Assembly (NCBI GenBank): GCA_963989385.1
Contig: OZ022502.1
Location: 51,391,454-51,455,453, forward strand
Source: Ctena decussata
Taxonomy: Eukaryota; Mollusca; Bivalvia; Lucinida; Lucinidae
Direction of reading: 5' to 3'
DNA: 64,000 nucleotides
Every line of letters begins with the position of its first letter. Position 1 is the stretch's first letter. Shown here in pieces: positions 43,069 to 54,284 of the stretch. Below the pieces are notes generated by a model. That model saw only the letters and a program-made list of their open reading frames with translations. It had not been told where the DNA came from and made no database searches. The position numbers and the translations under genes are program-made.

Positions 43069-43289
43069 GGGCCGTATTCATAAAGCCACTTAAGTCGTTG
43101 CTATGCGGTTGCTAAGGCTAAATATCTATAAAGGAGGTTCCCTACATCTATGAAATTTGCTCTGGAGGAACAGTCTTTGTAAGACTGTTCCTCCAGAGCA
43201 AATTTCATAGTTGTAGGGAATCTCCTTCAAAGAAATTTAGCCTTAGCAACAGCATAGCAACCACTTAAGTCGTTTTATGAATACGGCCC
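43069..43289. mobile_element. 221-bp palindromic MITE family Q, copy 1
   Basis: Ends GGGCCGTATTCATAAA inverted at the two sides. The arms run through CACTTAAGTCGTTGCTATGC, GTTGCTAAGGC and AAATTTGCTCTGGAGGAACA to a tiny loop, almost a perfect hairpin. It is flanked by AAG on both sides (43066-43068, 43290-43292). The second copy at 56464-56683 is flanked by CTG twice. A 3-bp duplication with GG(G)C ends fits PIF/Harbinger-type elements, by inference. Confidence 0.85.
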
Positions 43290-43292
43290 AAG

Positions 43293-44687
43293 GCCCCTTG
43301 AGAAGACGAATACGGGACTGCAAATTCATGCCATATATAAGAATTTCAATATCTTCGTATCAGCCGTTTTTGAGATTCGCAGCTACCAGAGCATGTTACG
43401 GACGGACAGACTAGAGACAGGCGAACAGACCAGCAAACCAAAATGCTCTTTAACCAAACCAGTTTGCCCATTAACGGTTGGGCAGCTGGGGACATAATAA
43501 ATGAGTCAGTAAAAACGAGTGAGGCTCGAGGGAGGTGTACACTTCACTCGACCATCACTCAATTCTCAACACGCCAGACTGAGTGAGATTTTAATGAGTG
43601 AATTCAGGGATTACATCAGGAGTGTGAGTAACGTTCTAGAATACAGGCGTTAAAATTGTAATGTGTTGTGGTCACACTGACAAACATCATTAATGCCTTA
43701 CTGACATTGGATTTCAAACTCGTCCGAGATTTTATAGCTATCTTTTCCATCTTGGGTATCCATATATAAGCGCATGTTTCCCATAGATCCTCTTAAAGAA
43801 AAAAAGACAAAACAAAACAAAAACAAAACCGAAGATGTATGTGCTACATGTATCTTGTTTGCACGAGCAAATAGGGTGTCTTTTCCATAGATATTGATTA
43901 AACTTGGCCATATTGTGGTCGACGGATGGACAACCGTTGTTCTAACTTTCATTATGAAGCCAAATGCGTTCCGTCATCAACACCAATGCTTAGCTTTGTA
44001 AAACATCAAATTTAAATTAATTTGAGTAAGCAATACACAGAGCGAGCAGAGAAATCAATGCCCCAAATATTCACATTTTCGAGAGAAAATAATGCTTCTT
44101 TTAATGATTATAAAAGCAGTAGCTTCGTATTCGCCAAAACATTAAACTTAAATTGGTGAACATGAAATTGGTGTAACAGAAATACTGACAGCAGATCATA
44201 ACGGTTTTTTTTCTTCCCAAAATGTGTTTTTCACACACATGCACGTTTGTGCTGGCTTTGTGCAGTTGTTACTCAAATTTAAATTAAACTGGTAAATTTC
44301 ATGCTGACCAGTCAGGACAGAATACATTAACTTCCACAAAAAGTTAGAATTCAGTTGTTATTATCTCCAATGATCTTGTTACATTTGCTTTTTCAGCACG
44401 CTTAACCTTTGGCGAGGAACGTATATATAAATGTCAGACGAAACAGTGCACGAAATTGGACTATTTTGCTCAGAGAATATATGCCTTGTTAAAAAATTAA
44501 CCAGTTCTTCCATATTAATATAACAGAATGAAAAGTAATCTCACACATCCTTGCAAGGGTTGTGGGGTGGAGGGGGGCTTTCGAATTTACAAACACTGCT
44601 GGGATCGAACATCAAATGTGGCCACCACTTTAAAAACAGAAAATGAAATCCATAAAGAATCTTTGAAATTGTTATTTGAGCAACATG
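43293..44687. other. Middle of the foldback element, no gene
   Basis: Short frames at 43698-43952 (minus) and 44528-44761 (plus) have no recognisable domain. The second runs into the MITE. TGAGTGA/GAGTGAG words cluster at 43500-43640. Confidence 0.5.
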
Positions 44688-44904
44688 ACAAAACCAACAA
44701 AGTGGCATGTGCGCCCAGCGAAGACTCAGATCAGCCTGGGCATCCGCACAGTCTGATTTGACTCTTCTTTATGTGCTTAAAGGTTAGCAAAGCTTGCTCC
44801 AAGCGCACAGCGAAGACTCTGATCAGACTGGGCGGATGCCCAGGCTGACCTGAGTCTTGGCTGCGCGCACATGCCACTTTGTTGGTTTTGTCGTGTAGCG
44901 GCTC
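44688..44904. mobile_element. Palindromic MITE family P, copy E
   Basis: Starts GAGCAACATGACAAAACCAA and ends inverted GAGCCGCTACACGACAAAAC. Flanked by ATTT on both sides (44684-44687, 44905-44908), an exact 4-bp duplication. 217 bp with a small central deletion. The translated arms give the PSEDSDQPGHP / SQDSGQPGHP strings often seen as false proteins in bivalve annotations. Confidence 0.9.
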
Positions 44905-45149
44905 ATTTGTTTTCATCATGGCAGACCTTTGCACCCTTTTTCCAGTTGCAAGTTTCTGTAAATGTCAAACATTATACTGGAATTATTTGCAGACGCAATG
45001 ATATCTGCATAATAGAATATGAAAACTAGGGCATGCTAACACGTGTGTCTTCACCAATCGTTGAAGCATTTTCATGAAAGTGATTTGTGTGGCGCCACTA
45101 GAAAAGGCCGGCTAGGTGTTTTACCACCTGTGCAGATCAGCCATCAGCT

Positions 45150-45265
45150 CATCCGACTAGCTTTGAGGCCTTACTAACACCTTCGTAGGAGATAATAAGT
45201 CCTACGTAGCACTTACTAACACCTACTTAGGACTTATCTTATTAGTTAACTAGCAAATTCGACGA
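45150..45265. repeat. Short CCTACGTAGG-type repeats, left part
   Basis: TAAGTCCTACGTAGCACTTA and CACCTACTTAGGACTTATCT are the same ~21-bp theme as 45780-45915, which lies beyond the 508-bp element between them. Confidence 0.65.
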
Positions 45266-45270
45266 ATTTA

Positions 45271-45778
45271 TGTCCCCCGCCTTGGAAATTAGGTCTCCAC
45301 CGTATATACACTTAGTGTTTGAGCTGGAAAGGCGGCTAAGTTAAAAATGTGAAAAAAGTAATAAAAAAAAAATAACGTGAGGATTATATCCATACCACAT
45401 GCATATCTTCAGACCATGACCGAAACACCTGTGAAGTTTCAAAGGCATCGGCATAAAACTGTAGAGAAGTTGCGCACACAAGGTACCCACCATCTAGTCA
45501 CTTTGATAGTAAAAACGCCTAAAAAATGACTAAGTTCAACTTGTGGAAAAAGTGACAAAAAATAATCTCAGGATTACATCCAAACCACATGCGTATCTTC
45601 AGACCATGACAAAAACATCTGTAAAGTTTCGAAAGAATCGGCATAAAACTGTAGGAGGAGTTGCGCACACAAGGTACCTACTACTTTAGGGGGACGGAAA
45701 GACGGAAGGACGGATGGACGGAAGGACGGAATGCCGAAAACTATGTCCCTCCGCTTTTCTTCGAAAAGGCGGGGGACA
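45271..45778 (+). mobile_element. 508-bp composite element with TGTCCCCCGCCTT ends
   Basis: TGTCCCCCGCCTT at the left and AAGGCGGGGGACA at the right. The right end again forms its own hairpin (ATGTCCCTCCGCTTTTC/GAAAAGGCGGGGGACAT). Inside are two ~185-bp units (CCACATGC.TATCTTCAGACC, ATCGGCATAAAACTGTAG, GTTGCGCACACAAGGTACC), then a GGAC/GGAAGGAC run. The architecture matches the elements at 2482 and 20287, although the sequences differ. It is inserted within a CCTACGTAGG repeat tract. Confidence 0.75.
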
Positions 45779-45779
45779 A

Positions 45780-45915
45780 TAAGTCCTTCGTAGGAGTTAG
45801 TAAGTCCTATGTAGGAGTTAATAAGTCCTACATAGCAGTTACTAAGTCCTATGTAGAAGCTAGTTAGCCTAGCGTAGGAGTTAGTAAGCCCTTCGTAGGC
45901 ATTAATAAGTCCTAC
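45780..45915 (+). repeat. ~21-bp minisatellite (CCTANGTAGGAGTTANTAAGT)
   Basis: Six to seven units such as TAAGTCCTATGTAGGAGTTA and TAAGTCCTACATAGCAGTTA. A 21-bp period keeps one frame open on the minus strand, giving a false seven-residue protein repeat (SYxGLTN-like). Confidence 0.8.
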
Positions 45916-46123
45916 ACAGGATAACAATATTGAACATATACCAATTTGACATGTGTGATCACCACATCCACTTTAAAGTGCTTATGTCTCAAAAAATAGA
46001 TGCCTCCCCATCAAACGGCATATGCTGTGATAAAGTAGACTCATGATGCCACTTATCAGCAAAAAATAGACACTTTGATAGGGTCAGGAAACATGCTTTA
46101 TTAAGACTCCCCCTTTGGTGGCC
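45916..46123. other. Middle of the foldback element, right edge
   Basis: No feature recognised. The satellite arm starts at AAGGTTTCTGAATTTTC. Confidence 0.5.
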
Positions 46124-49100
46124 AAGGTTTCTGAATTTTCATTCTGCTACTGTTCAGCAGAATATCCGATTTTTCTGAATATCTCGGTCCACTTATGAGA
46201 TAGAGTGGTGCAGTAAACGGTGCTCACTCACATTTTGTGGCCTCCAGATGACAGAACAAAGAAATAAAACTTTGTTAACAAAGGGTTTCTGAAATTTCGT
46301 TCTGCTACTTTCCAGCAGAAGAAAATATGCGATTTTTGTGAATATCTCGGTCCACTTATGAGATAGAGTAGTGCGGTAAACGGCGCTCACTCACTTTTTG
46401 TGGCCTCCAGATGACAGAACATAGAAGTCAAACTTTGCTAACAAAGGGTTTCTGAAATTTCGTTCTGCGCCTTTCCAGCAGAAGAAAATATGCGATTTTT
46501 GTGAATATCTCGGTCCACTTATGAGATAGAGTAGTGCGGTAAACGGCGCTCACTCACTTTTTGTGGCCTCCAGATGACAGAACATAGAAATCAAACTTTC
46601 CAAACAAAGGGTATCTGAAATTTCGTTCTGCTACTTTCCAGCAGAAGAAAATATGCGATTTTTGTGAATATCTCGGGCCCTTTATGAGACAGAGTAGTGC
46701 GGTAAACGGCGCTCACTCACTTTTTGTGGCCTCCAGATGACAGAACATAGAAATTAAACTTTTCAAATAAAGCGTTTCTGAAATTTCGTTCTGCTACTCT
46801 TTAGCAGAAGAAAATATGCGATTTTTGTGAATAACTCGGGCCTCTTATGAGATAGATTAGTGCGGTAAACGGCACTCACTCACATTTTGTGGCCTCCAGA
46901 TGACGAAACATAGAAATCAATCTTTGCTAACAAGGGTTTCTGAAATTTCGTTCTGCTACTTTCTAGCAGAAGAAAATATGCTATTTTGGTGAATATCTCG
47001 GTCCACAAATGAGATAGAGTAGTGCGGTGAACGGAGCTCACTCACATTTTGGGGCCTCCAGATGACAGAACATAGAAATCAAATTTTGCAAACAAAGGGT
47101 TTCTGAAATTTCGTTCTGCTACTTTCCAGCAGAATAAAATATGAGATTTTTGTGAATATTTCGGTCCTCTTCTGAGATAGAGTAGTGCGGTAAACGGTAC
47201 TCACTCACATTTTGTGGCCTCCAGATGTCAGAACATAGAAATCAATCTTTGCTAACAAAGGGTTTCTGAAATTTCGTTCTGCTACTTTCCAGCAGAAGAA
47301 AATATACGATTTTTTGAATATCTCGGTCCACTTATGACATAGAGTAGTGCGGTAAACGGCGCTCACTCACATTTTGTGGCCTCCAGATGACAAAACATAG
47401 AAATCAATCATTGCTTACAAAGGGTTTCTTAAATTTCGTTTTGCTACTTTCCTGCAGAAGAAAATATGCGATTTTTGTGAATATCTCTGTCCACTTATGA
47501 GATAGAGAAGTGCGGTAAACGGTGCTCACTCAAATTTTATGGCCTCTAGATGACAGAACATAGAAATCAAACTTTGCTTACAAAGGTTTCTGAACTTTCG
47601 TTCTGCTACTCTCCAGCATAAATATTATACAATTTTTGTGAATATCTCGGTCCACTTATGAGATAGAGTAGTGCGGTAAACGGTGCTCACTCACATTTTG
47701 TGGCCTCCAGATGACAGAACATAGAACTCAAACATTGCTTACAAAGGGTTTCTTAATTTCGTTCAGCTACTTTCCAGCAGAAGAGAATATGCGATTTTTG
47801 TGAATATCTCGGTCCTTCAATGAGATAGAGTAGTGCGGCAAACGGCGCTCACGTACTGCTACTTTCCAGCAGAAGAAAATATGCGATTTTTGTGAATATC
47901 TCGGTCCTCTTATGAGATAGAGTAGTGCGGTAAACGGCGCTCACTTACTTTTTGTGACATCCAGATGACAGAACATAGAAATCAAACTTTGCTAACAAAG
48001 GGTTTCTGAAATTTCGTTCTGCGCCTTTCCAGCAGAAGAAAATATGCGATTTTTATGAATATCTCGGTCCACTTATGAGATAGAGTAGTGCGGTAAACGG
48101 CGCTCACTCACATTTTGTGGCCTCCAGATGACAAAACATAGAAATCAAACATTGCTAACAAAGGGTTTCTTAAATTTCGTTTTGCTACTTTCATGCAGAA
48201 GAAAATATGCGATTTTTGTGAATATCTCGGTCCACTTATGAGATAAAGAAGTGCGGTAAACGGTGCTCAGTCAAATTTTATGGCCTCTAGATGACAGAAC
48301 ATAGAAATCAAACTTTGCTTACAAAAGGTTTCTGAACTTTCGTTCTGCTACTCTCCAGCATAAGAAAATATGCGATTTTTGTGAATATCTCGGTCCACTT
48401 ATGAGATAGAGTAGTGCGGTAAACGGCGCTCACTCACATTTTATGGCCTCTACACGACAGAACATAGAGATCAAACTTTGCTTATAAAGGGTTTCTGAAA
48501 TTTCGTTCTGCTACTCTCTAGCAGAAGAAAATATGCGATTTTTGTGAATATCTCGGTCCACTTATGAGATAGAGTAGTGCGGTAAACGGCGCTCACTCAC
48601 ATTTTGTGGCATCCAGATGTCAGAACATAGAAATTAAACTTTTCAAATAAACGGTTTCTGAAATTTCGTTCTGCTACTTTCCAGCAGAAGAAAATATGCG
48701 ATTTTTGTGAATATCTCGGTCCACTTATGAGATAGAGAGGTGCGGTAAACGGCGCTCACTCACATATTATGGCCTCTACACGACAGAACATAGAAATCAA
48801 ACTTTGCTAACAAAGGGTTTCTGAAATTTCGTTCTGCTACTCTCTAGCAGAAGAAAATATGCGATTTTTGTGAATATCTCGGTCCACTTATGAGATAGAG
48901 TAGTGCGGTAAACGGCGCTCACTCATTTTTTGTGGCCTCCAGATGACAGAACATAGAGACCAAACTTTGCTTACAAAGGGTTTCTGAAATTTCGTTCTGC
49001 TACTCTCTAGCAGAAGAAAATATGCGATTTTTGTGAATATCTCGGTCCATTTATGAGATAGAGTAGTGCGGTAAACGGCGCTCACTCACATTTTGTGGCC

Positions 49101-50109
49101 TCCAGATGACAGAACATAGAAATCAAACTTTGCAAACAAAGGGTTTCTGAAATGTCGTTCTGCTACTTTCCAGCAGAAGAAAATATGCGATTTTTGTGAA
49201 TATCTCGGTCCACTTATGAGATAGAGAGGTGCGGTATACGGCGCTCACTCACATTTTATGGCCTCTACATGAGAGAACATAGAAATTTACGTTTGCTAAC
49301 AAAGGGTTTCTGAACTTTCGTTCTGCTACCTCCCAGCAGAAGAAAATATGCGATGTTTGTGAATATCTCGGTCCACTTATGAGATAGAGTAGTGCGGTAA
49401 ACGGCACTCCATCACATTTTGTGGCCTCCAGATGACAGAACATAGAAATCAAACTTTGCCAACAAAGGGTCTCTGAAATTTCGTTCTGCTACTTTCCAGC
49501 AGAAGAAATTGTGCGATTTTTGTGAATATCTCGGTCCACTTATGAGATAGAGAGGTGCGGTAAACGGCGCTCACTCACTTTTTGTGGCCTTTACACGACA
49601 GAACATAGAAATCAAACTTTGCTAACAAAGGGTTTCTGAAATTTCGTTCTGCTACTCTCTAGCAGAAGAAAATATGCGATTTTTGTGAATATCTCGGTCC
49701 ACTTATGAGATAGAGTAGTGCGATAATCGGCGCTCACTCACTTTTTGTGGCCTCCAGATGACAGAACATAGAGATCAAACTTTGCTTACAAAGGGTTTCT
49801 GAAATTTCGTTCTGCTACTCTCTAGCAGAAGAAAATATGCGATTTTTGTGAATATCTCGGATCACTTATGAGATAGAGTAGTGCGGTAAACGGCGCTCAC
49901 TCACATTTTGTGGCATCCAGATGACAGAACATAGAAATTAAACTTTTCAAATAAAGGGTTTCTGAAATTTCGTTCTGCTACTTTCCAGCAGAAGAAAATA
50001 TGCGATTTTTGTGAATATCTCGGTCCACATGTGAGATAGAGTAGTGCGGTTAACGGTGCGCACTCACATTTTGTGGTCTATAGATGACAGAACAAAGAAA
50101 TAAAAACTG
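46124..50109 (-). repeat. 163-bp satellite array, right arm (~24 units, inverted)
   Basis: The reverse complement of the left-arm unit, including the same two variants. The innermost units (46124-47880) are more diverged than the outer ones. A partial unit occurs near 47850-47870 (CACGTACTGCTACTTTCC), marking a ~90-bp deletion. Confidence 0.95.
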
Positions 50110-50296
50110 CTAAATTTTGCAGAATTTTCAATTCGCTATCCTTACCACTGTTTCTGCAGAAAATTCTGCAGAAAATTCTGCAGAATATTTATTTCGCTAA
50201 CTTTACTACTTTTTCTGCAGAAAATTCTGCAGAAAATTCTGCAGAATCTTCTGCAGAATTTTCTGCAGAATTTTCGTTCTGCTAACTTGACCGAGC
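50110..50296 (-). repeat. Right terminal block: eight TTCTGCAGAA palindromes plus TIR
   Basis: Mirror image of 36848-37035, in the same order: three palindromes, spacer, five palindromes, then TTTTCGTTCTGCTAA and ACCGAGC at the very end. Confidence 0.92.
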
Positions 50297-50306
50297 TGAC
50301 TGAAGC
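50297..50306 (+). repeat. Right target-site duplication of the foldback element
   Basis: TGACTGAAGC, identical to 36838-36847. Confidence 0.8.
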
Positions 50307-51065
50307 TAGGTTTACACCTAAGGAGCAAATTATTTCTCTCATGAGCATGATGAGGCTATCAACTTCTGCTATGGTTTATAGAACTCCTTAATTTTGATGA
50401 TAACCTCACAGGCACTGCATGGCTCCTGAGTGCAGAGAAACTCTCTAGATTATCAGTGTATAATCTGTGCAGACAGCTTGTATGGATAATCTCAGCTGGG
50501 GAAATTTCATTTTCGAGTATTGGTCACATCATGAAAACAAATATTTTCATGTACAAAGGTATAAACTGAAATGCTAAATGAAAGTCTGTAAACTTTGTAG
50601 TCTTTCCTGGTTCCGTTTCACAAATTTACACGTTTTGAAAGCTTTGTAAAATAACTAGTACAGCTGCTCAAACGCAGCTGCCCTTTTAAATTCCCTTGAC
50701 ACGTCTCAATAAATAAATAAACCAAAGAAAAGCCAGCAAAAGCTAATGAAACTATATCCTTCCTAGGCTTAGCTTGTACAGTAGCTGATAGCCCCATTAG
50801 AGAAATTATAAGCTCCTGACACCCATAAGGACAAATGCAGGCAACATTCGCACCTTTCTAATGAAATGGGGCCATATGCAGCCAGCATAAAAATAAGAGT
50901 GCTAATAAAAATGTTTCAATGACCGCACTTTGACTTTCCTTTACTTTTCAATGCATTTTGATTACCTGTCCAATTCACGAATATCGTTCATCAATTTTAA
51001 AGGGCGGCGTGAAAAAAAAATATAAAAAAATGGGATTTTCTTGTTGCTAATATCATTATCTTCTT
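50307..51065. other. No gene seen
   Basis: Unique, AT-rich, no frame or repeat recognised. Confidence 0.5.
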
Positions 51066-51067
51066 TA

Positions 51068-51314
51068 CGTCCAAAGAACAAAGACAAAAAGGGACAAAAG
51101 AGCCGTCCCGCACCTACTGCAAGCAAACCAGGCACTTGTCAGGAATGTCTTCCGATATTGAATATAGATTAAACTAGTGCCAGTTGTGCTTGCAGTAGGC
51201 GCGGCACATCTCTTTTGTCCCTTTTGTCTTTGTTATTTACTGACAAGTGCCTGCTGTGACTGCAGTAGCTGTGGGACGTCTCTTTTATTCCTGATTGTCT
51301 TTGTCCTTTGGACG
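51068..51314. mobile_element. 247-bp TA-flanked palindromic MITE
   Basis: The left CGTCCAAAGAACAAAGACAA..AGGGACAAAAGAG and right CTCTTTTATTCCT..GACAATCAGG..CTTTGGACG sides are inverted over about 75 bp. Flanked by TA (51066-51067, 51315-51316). The words CCTACTGCAAGC and GACAAGTGCCTG occur in both arms. Confidence 0.75.
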
Positions 51315-51399
51315 TAGGTACCTTGAACACTGGCCAACCGATAAGATAGTCAAGAGACTGCTGCACTTGCAGCAGGTGCGGTATTTCTATTTTTGTTAC

Positions 51400-52470
51400 T
51401 ATTCCCATAAAATCTTCGATTTCATTTCCATTTCCATTCTCCCTGGTAGGAATTCTTACGGAACCATTGAATACAATACAGCCAACAGCCCACCAAACAT
51501 TACTTCAGTTGTAATGTATTTTCACGGTTTCACAAGCTGCAACACAGCGAGACTTGGCTCTTGTACATATCCGTGTTTTATACTTTGATTGCTGTAGCGT
51601 TGTGTTTATTTCTGTAGGTGCAAGACGATGGCATGCCATTTAGGTGTTGTCAGCCATTTTAGTTTTATAATTTGACCTGCATGGTCCCCGCTTAGGGGAC
51701 TATTTTGCTCCTTTTTGTTTTTAGAAGCTTTTTTTATGTTCAGATTTTTTCTCGAAATGAAAATATTTTTTAATTGTTTCTATCATTTTATTGTTTGAAA
51801 CCTCTGATGAAGCCGAAAGGCGAAAGCGCTTAGGTATCACATTGACAAATTGTGCATTGTAATGATAATCTCTCCATTTATAGCAAAATCATGCTAGCAC
51901 CAGTGTGGATCCAGTGCTGCCGAAGTATTGTGTTTGTTAAATGCATATTCCCTAAATATGTTTTTTTTTCTACATACTGTTTTAGATTTAGCACTTAAAT
52001 ATATAATGGACCAGCATCTGTCATAAGATTCACGCTCGGAAGGCGGATAAGCGACCTTTTGCAGCATAAAAGTTAGTTCTGTTGCATGAATGAAAGACAG
52101 GGCACGAAAGAAAAAAAATCTTGAGCATCGAGCGCCCGCCAAGCGCTCACGTTGTTGAAAAGACCTCTGGTTTACTGTGAGAGTCGCATTATTGGGACCC
52201 AGGGGACTTTAAACTCTATATTAGCGCATGAAAGTGTCGTCTTCTAGATGATAAACTTGTCTTTCCAGACGATAATAAATGACTGTACGTGTTGTTATAC
52301 TACAATCTGCGTAGGAAGGGATGTGACGGCATTTAAACTTAACAAATGCCGAGGGTAACAAAGGATATAAAAGAGGTTAATAACAGGACGGTTGCTCTAT
52401 AATTAAGCTTCTTTACAATCCATGCACGGCTTGTCGTTTATCAGTATGGTACTTCGAATCTGCTCGCAAA
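51400..52470. other. No gene supported
   Basis: An 82-codon minus frame (51894-52142) lacks any motif. Besides the ribozyme-like word near 51804, nothing was identified. Confidence 0.4.
51804..51825 (+). ncRNA. Hammerhead-ribozyme-like core motif (weak)
   Basis: CTGATGA followed by A, a GCC-GAAA-GGC stem-loop, then GAAA. These are the two conserved strands of a hammerhead core around helix II. Helices I and III were not identified, and an extra A sits at the base of helix II. Similar TGATGAAG..GGCGAAA sequences occur in Penelope-like and other retroelement ends, so this may be TE debris. Confidence 0.25.
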
Positions 52471-52477
52471 GCCAAAT

Positions 52478-52709
52478 GAGCCGCAACACGACAAAACCAA
52501 CAAAGTGGCATGTGCGCCCAGCTAAGACTCAAATCAGCCTGGGCATCCGCCCAGCCTGATAAGAGCCTTTGTTGTCCGCATGGAGCTAGCTGTAAACCCT
52601 TAGCTACCCTTTAAGCGCAAGTGAAGAGTCTGAACAGACTGAGCGGATGCCCAGGCTGATCTGAGTTTCCCTGGGCGCATATGCCACATTGCTGGTCGTG
52701 TCGCGGCTC
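52478..52709. mobile_element. Palindromic MITE family P, copy F
   Basis: GAGCCGCAACACGACAAAAC to an inverted GAGCCGCGACACGACCAGCA end, 232 bp. Flanked by AAAT exactly (52474-52477, 52710-52713). Confidence 0.9.
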
Positions 52710-52713
52710 AAAT

Positions 52714-53084
52714 GTCTTCTAACTATTCCCAAATTTTGGTGATACATAAATCACAAGGCGACTTTTATCAACGTATTTTACATGCAGACGTTTCCTAAAA
52801 GCTGGCGACAAACTTTGGTGTAAAGCTACGCGATCTTTAATAGCTGAGTGAAAATTCTGTTTTTGTCTAAATTACAAACTATCGTTTTCTGTTAGCAGGG
52901 CTTATCTGTGATGTGGCGGCGTAGAGTACTTGGACTTGTTGGGTAGGAGTGACAGATGCCCAACACGGCCTTTAGCACCATGGCCAGATTGCGGCTCTGA
53001 TTACAAATGTTTAACATAAGATCTCACTTAATGGGACAGCCATCAGTCTTTTAACTAGTACTATCTGATGTCAAGTAGCCGTTG
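52714..53084. other. No gene seen
   Basis: No frame or repeat recognised. Confidence 0.5.
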
Positions 53085-53320
53085 ATTCAGGTTTCTTGTT
53101 GGTTGTTTTATGTGTTGTTTGTTGCTTTGTCTGTTATTAATATATTGTGTGTGATGTTAAGGCTAGTCCTAGAATTTGAATAAAAAAAGTAAAACAATAA
53201 AAAATAGAAAATAGGTAAAAATAGAAGTTTAATGTTTTCGTATAAATTGTTCTTGTATGTTGTGTGGGTGGTGTTTGTATTGGTTGGGTTGAACAACTAA
53301 GTATCTGATGAACTAAGGCC
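53085..53320 (+). mobile_element. Rearranged LINE 3'-end fragments
   Basis: 53085-53170 matches 35670-35760 (GGTTGTTTTATGTGTTGTTT). 53250-53320 matches 35490-35600 (TTGGGTTGAACAACTAAGTA then TCTGATG). The order of the two blocks is reversed compared with 35.5 kb, so either two truncated copies lie head to tail or the sequence was rearranged. Confidence 0.55.
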
Positions 53321-53413
53321 CTCTGTCCCAGAGCTTTGATTTTTACAGTATATCGTACTTGCGAAGGATACAGAGTGTGTTGTGCCAGGGCGTCTAGCGG
53401 GAAAAACTTATTT

Positions 53414-53649
53414 GAGACGCGACACGAGAAAACCAACAAAGTGGGATGTGCGCCAAGCAAAGATTCAAAACAGCCTGGGCAGCAGCCCAGTCTGATCAGA
53501 GTCTTCGCCGTCTGCACGAGGCAGCTTTGACCCTTACTACACTTAAGGCGCACAACGAAGATTCTGATCAGACTGGGCGGATGCCCAGGCTGATCTGAGT
53601 TTTCGCTAGATGCACAAGCCACTTTGTTGGTTTTCTAGTGTCGCGGCTC
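53414..53649. mobile_element. Palindromic MITE family P, copy G
   Basis: GAGACGCGACACGAGAAAAC to an inverted GAGCCGCGACACTAGAAAAC end, 236 bp. Flanked by ATTT exactly (53410-53413, 53650-53653). The 161-codon minus frame across it is a by-product. Confidence 0.9.
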
Positions 53650-53653
53650 ATTT

Positions 53654-54280
53654 GGATTTAATTATGTCTAACATTAACATTTTAATGAAAATATATTCAT
53701 ATTGTTTCATTGTCTATGAAATCCAAAAATCCATTTTTAAAACGATTGTGTACTAAAACTACTTTGAAGCCATGCTAATAGCTGTTATCCAGTTCATAAT
53801 GATATGGGATGTATCTGGCTTTTAGATTTAAGCTCACTAATGAAGAATTGTGATCTATTCCTCTTTGCATAATTGTCAGATCGCATTAATTTCTTGTTAT
53901 TTAAATACCGGATTTGGTATTCTCTCGAAGTTTTAGATGTGATTAATTTCCTTATTAATTTTACTGCTACGGACTTAAAATTTGAAATATGTTTCTGCCC
54001 TAATTTTGTTTAGGTACAGACTTCTTGCTTTTTGCTCCACGTAGTGCACTCTGACAACTTATTCTGAGCAACAGTGTGTATAGATATACATTGAGCCACT
54101 TTTGTTACGCACCACCTAAATCATGGAGAATTTCAGCTCTCAGAATTTGATGAATTTTATTCAAATTTTGGTGGAACAAACTTAATTAATTTGGCGATAT
54201 TATCATATAAAAAATTATGATAATCGAAAGTGGTTCTTGAGAGTTCTAGACTCATTTCTTTCACTAGGATCCAAATTTCA
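53654..54280. other. No gene seen
   Basis: AT-rich; no frame or repeat recognised. It may include the end of the Tc1-like element that follows. Confidence 0.5.
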
Positions 54281-54284
54281 GTTC

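Larger units (their letters stand above)
36848..50296. mobile_element. 13.4-kb foldback transposon with satellite-filled inverted arms
   Basis: The outermost inverted repeat is GCTCGGTAAAATTAGCAG on the left and GCTCGGTCAAGTTAGCAG (reverse complement) on the right, both followed by AACGAAAATTCTGCAGAA. Inward, each arm has eight TTCTGCAGAA palindromes and then a head-to-tail array of a 163-bp unit, about 28 units on the left and about 24 inverted on the right. A 4.5-kb middle separates the arms. By hand alignment the outer ~270 bp of the two arms differ at only about eight positions. A 10-bp direct repeat flanks the whole. Drosophila FB foldback elements have the same plan and 9-bp duplications, and Mutator-like elements make 8-11-bp duplications. 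No transposase is present, so it would need one in trans. Confidence 0.82.

Noticed and set aside
45661..45867. 68-codon plus frame across the GGAC run and minisatellite
   Set aside because: Composition is explained entirely by the repeats.
37036..50109. CRISPR-like regularly spaced repeats
   Set aside because: The repeats are head-to-tail 163-bp satellite units without unique spacers, in a eukaryotic sequence, arranged as inverted arms of a transposon.
53137..53622. 161-codon minus-strand frame
   Set aside because: It reads through the arms of a palindromic MITE (SENSDQPGHP string), a known type of false protein in repeat-rich genomes.
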